Positions 26,980-34,617 of a DNA stretch of 35,271 nt are shown here, piece by piece; within the stretch, counting starts at the first letter, position 1, and every line of letters starts with the position of its first letter. The translations under genes and the position numbers were made by a program. A model generated the notes under the pieces. The model saw nothing but the letters and a program-made list of their open reading frames with translations. It was not told the origin of the DNA and made no database searches. This stretch comes from Candidatus Zixiibacteriota bacterium (lineage in GTDB: Bacteria; Zixibacteria; MSB-5A5; GN15; PGXB01), in assembly GCA_020343475.1 (NCBI GenBank), contig CP070796.1, forward strand, positions 2,745,332 through 2,780,602, written 5' to 3'.

Positions 26980-27194
26980 CCCATTTTCTGTGGGTCTGAT
27001 CCCATACTTTCCACCACTGCCGGACCGCCACCGCCGCCCTAACATTGTCTAACTTCTGCACATTTTTCCATTTATCCCATTGCATAACAACAAGATACGT
27101 ATCGTTGCCAAAGAAGACGTTCCGGCGGCACTCGGCTTGCAAAACCAGAAGTGCAGTTGAAAATGAGATGATAACGTCAACAGAGGCGGCAGAG

Positions 27195-27413
27195 ATGAAG
27201 GTCAAATTCACGCTCACAATGGATGATGCCACAGTGAACGGTCGCATGATCGATACCATTGTGCTCGACTGGATCTCAGAGCTTGATTACAGCGAAGTCC
27301 TCAATATCTCCCATGATTGGATCAGCTCTCAGAATTTTCTGACGCAGCGAATGACCGGCCTGAGTCATGTCGGTGAATCATCGCTGACCATTGAACCGCT
27401 GGAAGATTTTTAG
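27195..27413 (+). CDS. Small unrecognised protein, 72 aa
   Basis: The product starts MKVKFTLTMDDATVNGRMID and ends SLTIEPLEDF. It has no signal peptide or membrane helix and looks like a compact acidic alpha/beta protein. I recognise no family. The ATG at 27195 was chosen because the upstream part of the frame looks non-coding; GAGGCGGCAGAG precedes it. An alternative ATG at 27168 would add nine residues. Spacing to the next gene is 13 bases, so the two are probably co-transcribed. Confidence 0.55.
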   Translation: MKVKFTLTMDDATVNGRMIDTIVLDWISELDYSEVLNISHDWISSQNFLTQRMTGLSHVGESSLTIEPLEDF

Positions 27414-27426
27414 CAGAGGCAACGCA

Positions 27427-27735
27427 ATGGAAGAACTGCTTCAATCAGCTCTCAGTCAGCTCAGTAGCGCGCCCGCGTGGCTCGGCACCGCAAAACAGGC
27501 TCTCCTGGACAAATTCGGTACCCCCGGCTTGATCGCGGCAGTGTTGGTGCTGTTGAGTACGCTTGTACTGATTATGGTAAAACTGGTCAAGGTCTCTTTT
27601 GACCTGGTGCGATATGTCCTGGTCCCCTCAATCGCGGTAACCTTTATTGCCACCTATTTTCTGCCGTACTCGTTCGTCTTTATCCTGCCGGTCAGCGTTT
27701 CGTTTTTCTCGGTAGTACTGCTTGTCAGAGGATAA
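27427..27735 (+). CDS. Small membrane protein, 102 aa, unknown
   Basis: The N-terminal 30 residues are soluble and amphipathic (MEELLQSALSQLSSAPAWLG), followed by about two hydrophobic segments (LIAAVLVLLSTLVLIMVKLV and a second from about residue 70 rich in V, F, I and L, ending VVLLVRG). No signal peptide. GAGG eight bases before the ATG supports the start. The gene lies between two other unrecognised small genes on the same strand. A role at the inner membrane is all that can be said. Confidence 0.65.
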   Translation: MEELLQSALSQLSSAPAWLGTAKQALLDKFGTPGLIAAVLVLLSTLVLIMVKLVKVSFDLVRYVLVPSIAVTFIATYFLPYSFVFILPVSVSFFSVVLLVRG

Positions 27736-27766
27736 AACCTGTCACAATGCAAACGACGATCAAGCA

Positions 27767-28192
27767 ATGGGCAAAGAGGTGAAAAAGGATAAACCGGGCA
27801 AGAACAAATTGAAGCGGATACCGGTAAGATCAGCCGGCTCACCAGACATTCCCTTTGAAGATAATACCGCTCCTGGCACTGACGCCGTTTTCATCGAATG
27901 CCCTGGTGCAACGGTCTATCGGCCCGGCACGCGGGAAGTAATCGGCGGGGCGCATTTCCTCGATGACAATGATCCGTCCCGGGGATATGAAATTGTCGAT
28001 AAGCCCATCTACGCCCCGGGCCATACCCGGCGGCGTATCATCAAGAAAGAACATATTCGGTCAATCCGGCGCTGCCAGGCCTGCCAGGATTTAACGGTCA
28101 GGATGATGCGCCGGGAGGGGCCGGATATGTGTATTCCCAGCCACAAATTCCCCTATCGCAGACGACTTAAACCGGTTGAAAAAACCTGGTAG
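27767..28192 (+). CDS. Unrecognised basic protein, 141 aa
   Basis: The protein begins MGKEVKKDKPGKNKLKR and is strongly basic at both ends. Near the C-terminus it has a CxxC unit (RRCQACQDLT) and one further cysteine (GPDMCIPSH), which could bind a metal ion or form a disulfide. The middle part includes a PGATVYRPGTREVIGG stretch. I recognise no family. The ATG at 27767 lacks a clear ribosome-binding site; a TTG at 27722 that overlaps the previous gene would give 156 residues. It is the last of three small genes before the replication-gene pair. Confidence 0.55.
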   Translation: MGKEVKKDKPGKNKLKRIPVRSAGSPDIPFEDNTAPGTDAVFIECPGATVYRPGTREVIGGAHFLDDNDPSRGYEIVDKPIYAPGHTRRRIIKKEHIRSIRRCQACQDLTVRMMRREGPDMCIPSHKFPYRRRLKPVEKTW

Positions 28193-28277
28193 CAGGCGGT
28201 CAATTGCCGGCCATAAAGAACCGGCAAAATCTCTCATAACTTCTTATAAATAAATAAATTAACCCGGAACTTTTTTC

Positions 28278-28306
28278 TTGCAACGGGGTTTAAATAATGT
28301 TATAAT
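28278..28306 (+). promoter_or_regulatory. Predicted leaderless promoter of the DUF721-gyrB pair
   Basis: TTGCAA (28278-28283), 17 bases, then a consensus TATAAT (28301-28306). The ATG of the DUF721 gene lies eight bases further at 28315, so transcription should start within a few bases of it and leave no room for a Shine-Dalgarno sequence. Confidence 0.75.
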
Positions 28307-28314
28307 ACAGGGTT

Positions 28315-28629
28315 ATGGTAGCTCATCAAATAAGAAACGCGAAGCGCACCACGATCAGAATCGGCTCGCTTCTGGACAAGGTCATGGCCGATCTCGGTCT
28401 GACCTCCGACCTGGCCGGCTGGAAAATTGTCAACGACTGGCCCAAGATTGTCGGCCACGCGATTGCCCGCGTTACCCGACCGGTGCGATACGAGGATCAT
28501 ACTCTGCTGATATCCGTGCCGGACGCCGTCTGGCGCCAGCAATTGTCGCTCGAGGTAGAAATGATACTGGGCAAAATCCACACTGTCCCGGGAGGCCGAG
28601 CGATTAAAAGAATTCGCTTCGTCGCATGA
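28315..28629 (+). CDS. DUF721 / DciA-like protein
   Basis: A 104-residue basic protein of the DUF721 family: LDKVMADLGLTSDLAGWKIVNDWPKIVGHAIARVTRPV followed by LLISVPDAVWRQQLSLEVEMIL. In other bacteria this family includes DciA, which helps load the replicative helicase DnaB, and it is often encoded between recF and gyrB near the origin. Here it is directly upstream of gyrB (22-base gap), which fits. The ATG at 28315 is the only start that leaves the conserved N-terminal helix intact, although it has no ribosome-binding site because the promoter is adjacent. Confidence 0.85.
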   Translation: MVAHQIRNAKRTTIRIGSLLDKVMADLGLTSDLAGWKIVNDWPKIVGHAIARVTRPVRYEDHTLLISVPDAVWRQQLSLEVEMILGKIHTVPGGRAIKRIRFVA

Positions 28630-28651
28630 AAAAACAAGGATTGACTTCTGA

Positions 28652-30604
<1,953 letters not shown>

Positions 30605-30646
30605 TGCACCGAGACCCCGGGTGGCTTCAGAACGGGTAATATGTGA

Positions 30647-30674
30647 TTGACTGACTCTTTTGGCGTGGTATCTT
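30647..30674 (+). promoter_or_regulatory. Possible promoter of the VOC gene
   Basis: TTGACT (30647-30652), 16 bases, TATCTT (30669-30674). The predicted leader would be about 130 bases. The -10 is imperfect, so the call is moderate. Confidence 0.4.
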
Positions 30675-30814
30675 AATTATATCGTTTCACAGAAGAATAT
30701 CGGGCTGACCCGAAATCCGGCCGGGGCGGTTCCGCACAAAAAGTATGAAGTATTCCGGCTCGATTCGCAAACATTAGCAGGCATACCGGAGTAATATTTT
30801 CAGAAGGAGTAATT

Positions 30815-31159
30815 ATGCACGGAATCTGTCACATTGAAATTCCCGCCAAAGATTTCGCCAGAATCGGCAAATTTTATGCCGATGTCTTCGGCTGGGGCAC
30901 TGAGAACATTCCGGAAATGGACTACATGATGTTCAAGCCCCCTGATGGCGTTTCCGGCGGCTTCGATAAAAACCTCACTATCGCCGATGTCGGAGGGATT
31001 ACCCTGTATATCGAGGTTGAGGAAGTTGACACTATTCTCAAAAAGGTTGAAGAAAACGGGGGTAAGACCCTAAAGCCGAAAACGGAAATCCCCGGGGTCG
31101 GCCATATCGCTTACTTCGCCGACATCGAAGGCAACCGTATCGGCCTCTGGTCCAAATAA
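30815..31159 (+). CDS. VOC superfamily (glyoxalase/dioxygenase fold) protein
   Basis: A 114-residue single-domain protein with two beta-alpha-beta-beta-beta units. Typical features are the opening GICHIEIPAKDFARIGKFYADVFGW and the closing stretch YFADIEGNRIGLWSK, with metal-binding His near the start and acidic residues in LYIEVEEVD. Small VOC proteins of this size act as dimers and include glyoxalases, epimerases and antibiotic-binding proteins, so substrate cannot be assigned. AGAAGGAGTAATT precedes the ATG. It is transcribed alone: a hairpin follows it. Confidence 0.85.
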   Translation: MHGICHIEIPAKDFARIGKFYADVFGWGTENIPEMDYMMFKPPDGVSGGFDKNLTIADVGGITLYIEVEEVDTILKKVEENGGKTLKPKTEIPGVGHIAYFADIEGNRIGLWSK

Positions 31160-31188
31160 GCCAAAAACATAACTGGCAGACGCACCGG

Positions 31189-31234
31189 GCCCTGATGCGC
31201 GGACACCCCCTCTCCGCGGTCAGGGCTCTTGGTT
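31189..31234 (+). terminator. Long hairpin after the VOC gene
   Basis: GCCCTGA/TCAGGGC (31189-31195 and 31220-31226) encloses CGCGGA/TCCGCG. TCTTGGTTT follows, so the U-tract is weak but the stem is strong. Confidence 0.6.
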
Positions 31235-31269
31235 TGGAGATGCTAAGGCCCGTCAATCATAATCCGCCA

Positions 31270-31298
31270 TTGACATTCCCATTTCATTGCAATTACTT
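31270..31298 (+). promoter_or_regulatory. Weak promoter candidate before the HD-domain gene
   Basis: A perfect TTGACA (31270-31275) is followed after 17 bases by TTACTT, a poor -10. The gene starts 45 bases further on with a good ribosome-binding site. Confidence 0.3.
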
Positions 31299-31343
31299 GA
31301 CCGGCAACAAGAATAGTAAGCGTTTTCATCGCGGAGGAGACCG

Positions 31344-31880
31344 ATGCTCGATAAGGTCAGAGAATTATGGCCGGAGTTAAACTGGATAAAAAATGATCAA
31401 CTTCGCCGGCAAACCGCCGATACCTGGGTCTTGGCGCTGGAGAAAAGCAAGCTTGATATTACCGATCTGTACAATATCCCTTTCACCCTGCTGGTCCGGG
31501 ACTGTCCGGTGAGTTTTATGGATCATAAGCGGGCAGTGGTGCATCTCGCCCATGAATCCGCCAAGATCATGGGGCACTTCTTTACGAACAAATTACCGAT
31601 TGACCTCGATGTGGTGGCCTCGGGCGCAATTCTGGCCGACGTTGGAAAGCTACTGGAATACGACAAAGTCGATGGCAGGGCGGTGGTCAGCGACATGGGC
31701 AAATATCTCCGGCATCCCTTTTCCGGCGTAGGTTTGGCAATGCAGTGCGGCGTGCCCGACCAAGTCTGCCATATCATTGCGGCTCACGCCGGCGAAGGAG
31801 AGATGGTCAAGCGGACCACCGAAGCGATTATCGTTCACCACGCCGACTTCATGAGTTACTTGCCGTTCAAGAACTTATAG
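31344..31880 (+). CDS. HD-domain-related protein with altered HD motif
   Basis: A 178-residue helical protein that resembles the HD phosphohydrolase unit of the RNase Y-like type. The expected LxHDIGK motif reads ILADVGK (A98, D99), so the histidine of the HD doublet is missing. Other possible metal ligands remain: H67/H70, H124 (YLRHPFSGVG), H148 (IIAAHAGEGE) and D168 (VHHADFM). By family knowledge the HD pair binds the catalytic metal; loss of its histidine makes normal phosphohydrolase activity doubtful, although binding of a nucleotide or one metal may persist. GCGGAGGAGACC precedes the ATG. It appears monocistronic. Confidence 0.75.
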   Translation: MLDKVRELWPELNWIKNDQLRRQTADTWVLALEKSKLDITDLYNIPFTLLVRDCPVSFMDHKRAVVHLAHESAKIMGHFFTNKLPIDLDVVASGAILADVGKLLEYDKVDGRAVVSDMGKYLRHPFSGVGLAMQCGVPDQVCHIIAAHAGEGEMVKRTTEAIIVHHADFMSYLPFKNL

Positions 31881-32006
31881 CCTGACAATAGGCCTTTTGG
31901 CAGATTGGCAATCCCGACTTCTCGACAATTTGCGGCGATGGAGATCTTACACCCGTTTGGCAAGCACCGGGTGCTGGAGCAACAATACCCGATTGAAATT
32001 TTCTAC

Positions 32007-32034
32007 TTGTGATTTTTTTCACGATATGTATATT
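32007..32034 (+). promoter_or_regulatory. Promoter of the tandem DsrC-like gene
   Basis: TTGTGA (32007-32012), 16 bases and TATATT (32029-32034); the start site would be near 32041, leaving a leader of about 37 bases before the ATG at 32078. Confidence 0.5.
32008..32023. promoter_or_regulatory. CRP/FNR-superfamily-type operator
   Basis: TGTGA-N6-TCACG matches the CRP half-site pair TGTGA-N6-TCACA with one mismatch, and the six central bases are all T. It overlaps the -35 and spacer of the predicted promoter (centre near -25), a position where a bound regulator would normally repress. The regulator is not in the window. The site could bind any CRP/FNR-type protein with this specificity. Confidence 0.5.
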
Positions 32035-32077
32035 TAAGTAAGGGCAATGTTAGTCACTGACGATAGCGAATGCCACG

Positions 32078-32734
32078 ATGAAAATCTTTGAGTATAACAG
32101 CAAGACATACGAGGTCGACTCTCACGGCTTTTTAATGAATCCCGATGATTGGGATGAGGACTTTGCCGAGGGAATGGCATCGTCGGCTCACATCAGGGGC
32201 GGTTTGACCGAGGCGCACTGGAAAGTTATCCGCTTTATCCGCAATACCTTCGAGAAAATCAATCATTGTCCGCTGGTCTATATTGCCTGCAAAAAAAATG
32301 AAATTGGTCTGGGTGATCTCAAAGAGCTTTTCCCGACCGGTTACCTTCGTGGAGCCTGTAAACTGGCGGGCGTAACCTATCGCGAGGGGTACGGTCAGCG
32401 TATCTGGCTTGAAGAACACATGGTGCACAACACCAGGATGTACGAGCGGAAAAACTACGCCACCGATGTTCACGGTTTTCTGATCAACCCGAAAGACTGG
32501 GATGAAAACTTCGCCATTCACAAGGCGCACGAATTGAATATGCCCGAATACCTCACCAAGGAACACTGGAAGATCATCAATTTCCTGCGCGTAAAATATG
32601 CGGAATCCCATATTGTACCAACAGTTTATGCGACCTGCGAGGCAAATCATATTGACCTTGATGATCTGGAGCGCCTTTTCCCGCACGGTTACCATCGCGG
32701 CGCGGTGAAAATCGCCGGACTGCATGCGAGATAA
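32078..32734 (+). CDS. Tandem DsrC/TusE-like sulfur-relay-type protein without catalytic CysA
   Basis: A 218-residue cytoplasmic protein made of two DsrC/TusE-like repeats. Repeat 1 spans about 1-108 (DSHGFLMNPDDWDEDFA, LTEAHWKVIRFIRNTF, LFPTGYLRGACKLAG) and repeat 2 about 124-218 (DVHGFLINPKDWDENFA, LTKEHWKIINFLRVKY, LFPHGYHRGAVKIAG). Canonical DsrC ends about ten residues after LAG with a catalytic CysA; repeat 2 stops at GLHAR and repeat 1 has no cysteine in that arm. The CysB position is C94 in repeat 1 and V210 in repeat 2. Another cysteine is conserved in both (C71, C187). Persulfide transfer by the standard mechanism is therefore unlikely; a regulatory or binding role, as suggested for cysteine-less DsrC relatives, is possible. 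No dsr or tus gene is nearby. The ribosome-binding site is weak. Confidence 0.88.
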   Translation: MKIFEYNSKTYEVDSHGFLMNPDDWDEDFAEGMASSAHIRGGLTEAHWKVIRFIRNTFEKINHCPLVYIACKKNEIGLGDLKELFPTGYLRGACKLAGVTYREGYGQRIWLEEHMVHNTRMYERKNYATDVHGFLINPKDWDENFAIHKAHELNMPEYLTKEHWKIINFLRVKYAESHIVPTVYATCEANHIDLDDLERLFPHGYHRGAVKIAGLHAR

Positions 32735-33033
32735 ACCATCCCTCACCTCAATTCTATCCGAATCAACCTCGCAGGCTGGCAATAACGGCAGGCACGACTA
32801 ACCGCCGACATCAATTGATATTATCAGCGTTCCGAGTCCGACAAAAAACGCAATTGCTCGAACGCCGATAAGAATGAGGCAAACATCTATTCGGAATCTC
32901 CCGGCAATCACAAATTGAACGTCATCGTAACTCCCGGGATCAGTGCTCACAGTGGAATAACATGAAACTTTAAGTCTCCCGCCTCGTCTTATAAATTAGT
33001 AACAGACCATAGCCCCAACAAGAGGATGTGTAA
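32735..33033. other. Intergenic gap with possible tiny minus-strand ORF
   Basis: No strong terminator or promoter is seen in these 299 bases. On the minus strand a frame from GTG at 32950 to TAG at 32798 would encode 50 residues including one hydrophobic stretch (DVCLILIGVRAIAFFVGLG). It has no ATG and no clear ribosome-binding site, so it is only noted. A TATAAA at 32990-32995 may belong to a promoter of the following gene, but no -35 sits at the right distance. Confidence 0.25.
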
Positions 33034-33609
33034 ATGAAAAAGCTTGCTATTGTTCTATTTATTTCCGTGCTGGCCTTTGCCTCGGCCGGCGCCGAAGGTG
33101 GAAAATGTCAGAATTATGCGCTGTCTCATCACCATATCGACCATTGGGATGATGTTGACCTTAGATTCGATGGCGGCACCATTGTAATGATTCACAATGG
33201 ATATCCCCGCAGCCGGATTGAAATCACCGAGGACTATGAGCTTTACATCAACGGCGACCATATCAGGCTAAATGATGAACAACAGGAACTGGTGAAAGAA
33301 TATTACCTGCACTGCACGGAGATAGTAGAATATGCCAGGGAGATCGGCATTGAAGGCGCAAAAATCGGATTCGACGGTGCGAAAATCGGGCTCAAGGCGG
33401 TCGGCGGTATTCTCAGGATGCTTCTGACAGATTATGACGAAGACGACCTTGAGCGAGATCTGGAGATCGATACGGAACACCTGGAAGCTCGTGCCGAGGC
33501 GCTGGAAGACTGGGCCGAAGAAATCGAGGAAATGGCGGAAGATATGGAGGAACTGGCTGAGGAAATGACCGATGAAATCCCCGAACTGGAGGAACTCGAC
33601 TGGTTCTAG
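33034..33609 (+). CDS. Exported acidic helical protein, possibly DUF2884/YggN-like
   Basis: A 191-residue protein with a signal peptide (MKKLAIVLFISVLAFASAGA). The mature part begins with His-rich HHHIDHWDD, then strands with the phrase YELYINGDHIRLNDEQQELVKEYY, which resembles the DUF2884 (YggN) family of periplasmic proteins. A short repeat GAKIGFDGAKIGLKAVGG follows. The last 60 residues are an acidic coiled coil (DLERDLEIDTEHLEARAEAL, then EEIEEMAEDMEELAEEM). GAGGATGTG precedes the ATG. Function is unknown even in the family; the acidic coil could bind metal ions or basic partners. It is transcribed alone and closed by a terminator. Confidence 0.72.
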   Translation: MKKLAIVLFISVLAFASAGAEGGKCQNYALSHHHIDHWDDVDLRFDGGTIVMIHNGYPRSRIEITEDYELYINGDHIRLNDEQQELVKEYYLHCTEIVEYAREIGIEGAKIGFDGAKIGLKAVGGILRMLLTDYDEDDLERDLEIDTEHLEARAEALEDWAEEIEEMAEDMEELAEEMTDEIPELEELDWF

Positions 33610-33986
33610 ACCATAAAAACTACTACCTTGCTGCCTATCATTACCCGGGTCAGATCATCCCCTGATCTGACCTTCTTTATGCCCGTATTTGTCTCCTCGC
33701 CAGGCTGATTGGCTATCATATTCGAACACTCCAGACGCACCATAATATCCTTTCAGATTGCCCTAATCGCTTTACCGGAGCCGAATCTTTGCTTATATTG
33801 AGATCCTGACGACTTATGAGCGAGGACACTGTTGCGGTCTGCCCTCTAAAGCCCAATAGATTGTAGTTCATCCTCCGAAGCCATGCCGCTGATCTTTATC
33901 GGGCTGGCCACAACCGGTCGGGATAGGAACCTCATAATATTCCCGTTTGTTAAGAAATCGTAATACAGCCAAAATGAGGAGGAACC
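33610..33986. other. Intergenic region between the acidic exported protein and the peroxiredoxin
   Basis: The gap begins with a good terminator (separate entry). After it, about 300 bases show no convincing ORF, repeat or promoter; a promoter for the peroxiredoxin gene must lie here, but I cannot place it. Confidence 0.4.
33648..33680 (+). terminator. Intrinsic terminator after the acidic exported protein
   Basis: GGTCAGATCA (33648-33657) and TGATCTGACC (33663-33672) form a perfect ten-bp stem with a five-base loop, followed by TTCTTTAT. Confidence 0.85.
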
Positions 33987-34523
33987 ATGAAAAAGACTAT
34001 ATCGGTTGTTATCCTTGTCTTGTCACTGGGTGTGGCGCCGGGCGACGCCCAGGATCAGTTTCAGGTTGGCGATAAAATGCCCGCTTTTGACATGCCCTAC
34101 GCTACCAAAGACAGCATTAATGTCAACGGCATCAGTTCCGAGGATCTACAGGGAAAACGCTATTTGCTGGCGTTTTATCCTGCCGACTGGTCGCCGGGAT
34201 GCACCAAGGAAATATGCGCTTTCCGCGACGCTTATACGGATTTCAGCGATCTTGATGTCGAGGTGATGGCAATTTCTGGAGATTATGTGTACAGTCATCA
34301 TGCCTGGGCCAAACATCACAACCTGGATTTCAAACTGCTGGCGGATCACACCAGGAAATACGGGAAGAAAATGGGGGTCTATCTTGATGAGTCTGATACC
34401 ATGCAGCGCTCGGTATTTGTGGTGGGTCCGGATGGAACATTTGAATATATTGACTATGAGTACTCTGTCGCCGACGATAAGGATTTCAATGCTTTGAAAG
34501 AATTCTTAGCCTCAAAAAAATAG
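33987..34523 (+). CDS. Exported peroxiredoxin of the Bcp/PrxQ type
   Basis: A 178-residue thioredoxin-fold peroxidase with a signal peptide (MKKTISVVILVLSLGVAPGDA). The active site YPADWSPGCTKEICAFRD matches the Bcp motif: peroxidatic C72 follows SPG, and resolving C77 is five residues later, as in atypical two-cysteine Bcp enzymes. The serine replaces the more usual threonine, which is accepted. A conserved arginine lies in QRSVFVVGPDG. It would reduce hydroperoxides, with electrons from a thioredoxin-like donor in the cell envelope. Most Bcp proteins are cytoplasmic, so export is notable. GAGGAGGAACC precedes the ATG. The gene is monocistronic. Confidence 0.92.
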   Translation: MKKTISVVILVLSLGVAPGDAQDQFQVGDKMPAFDMPYATKDSINVNGISSEDLQGKRYLLAFYPADWSPGCTKEICAFRDAYTDFSDLDVEVMAISGDYVYSHHAWAKHHNLDFKLLADHTRKYGKKMGVYLDESDTMQRSVFVVGPDGTFEYIDYEYSVADDKDFNALKEFLASKK

Positions 34524-34568
34524 TGCCGTTGTAACTCCCCATTTTGCAGCAAAATCGTGAGCAGTAAT

Positions 34569-34599
34569 AAAACGCACCCGATCAGGGTGCGTTTTTATT
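34569..34599. terminator. Bidirectional terminator
   Basis: AAAACGCACCC (34569-34579), loop GATCA, GGGTGCGTTTT (34585-34595), with TTATT beyond on the plus strand and A/T-rich sequence on the other side. It serves both the peroxiredoxin gene and the convergent peptidase gene. Confidence 0.88.
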
Positions 34600-34617
34600 C
34601 TGCGGATGCCGGTCGTC

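Noticed and set aside
26767-27045. Open frame of 92 codons on the minus strand in the gap after the patatin gene
   Set aside because: Composition is low in typical protein features and rich in R, G and P; no ribosome-binding site; it overlaps the terminator-like hairpin and RNA stems.
28204-28227. Hairpin TTGCCGG / CCGGCAA after the 141-residue gene
   Set aside because: A seven-bp stem without T-tract on either strand; too weak to call a terminator.
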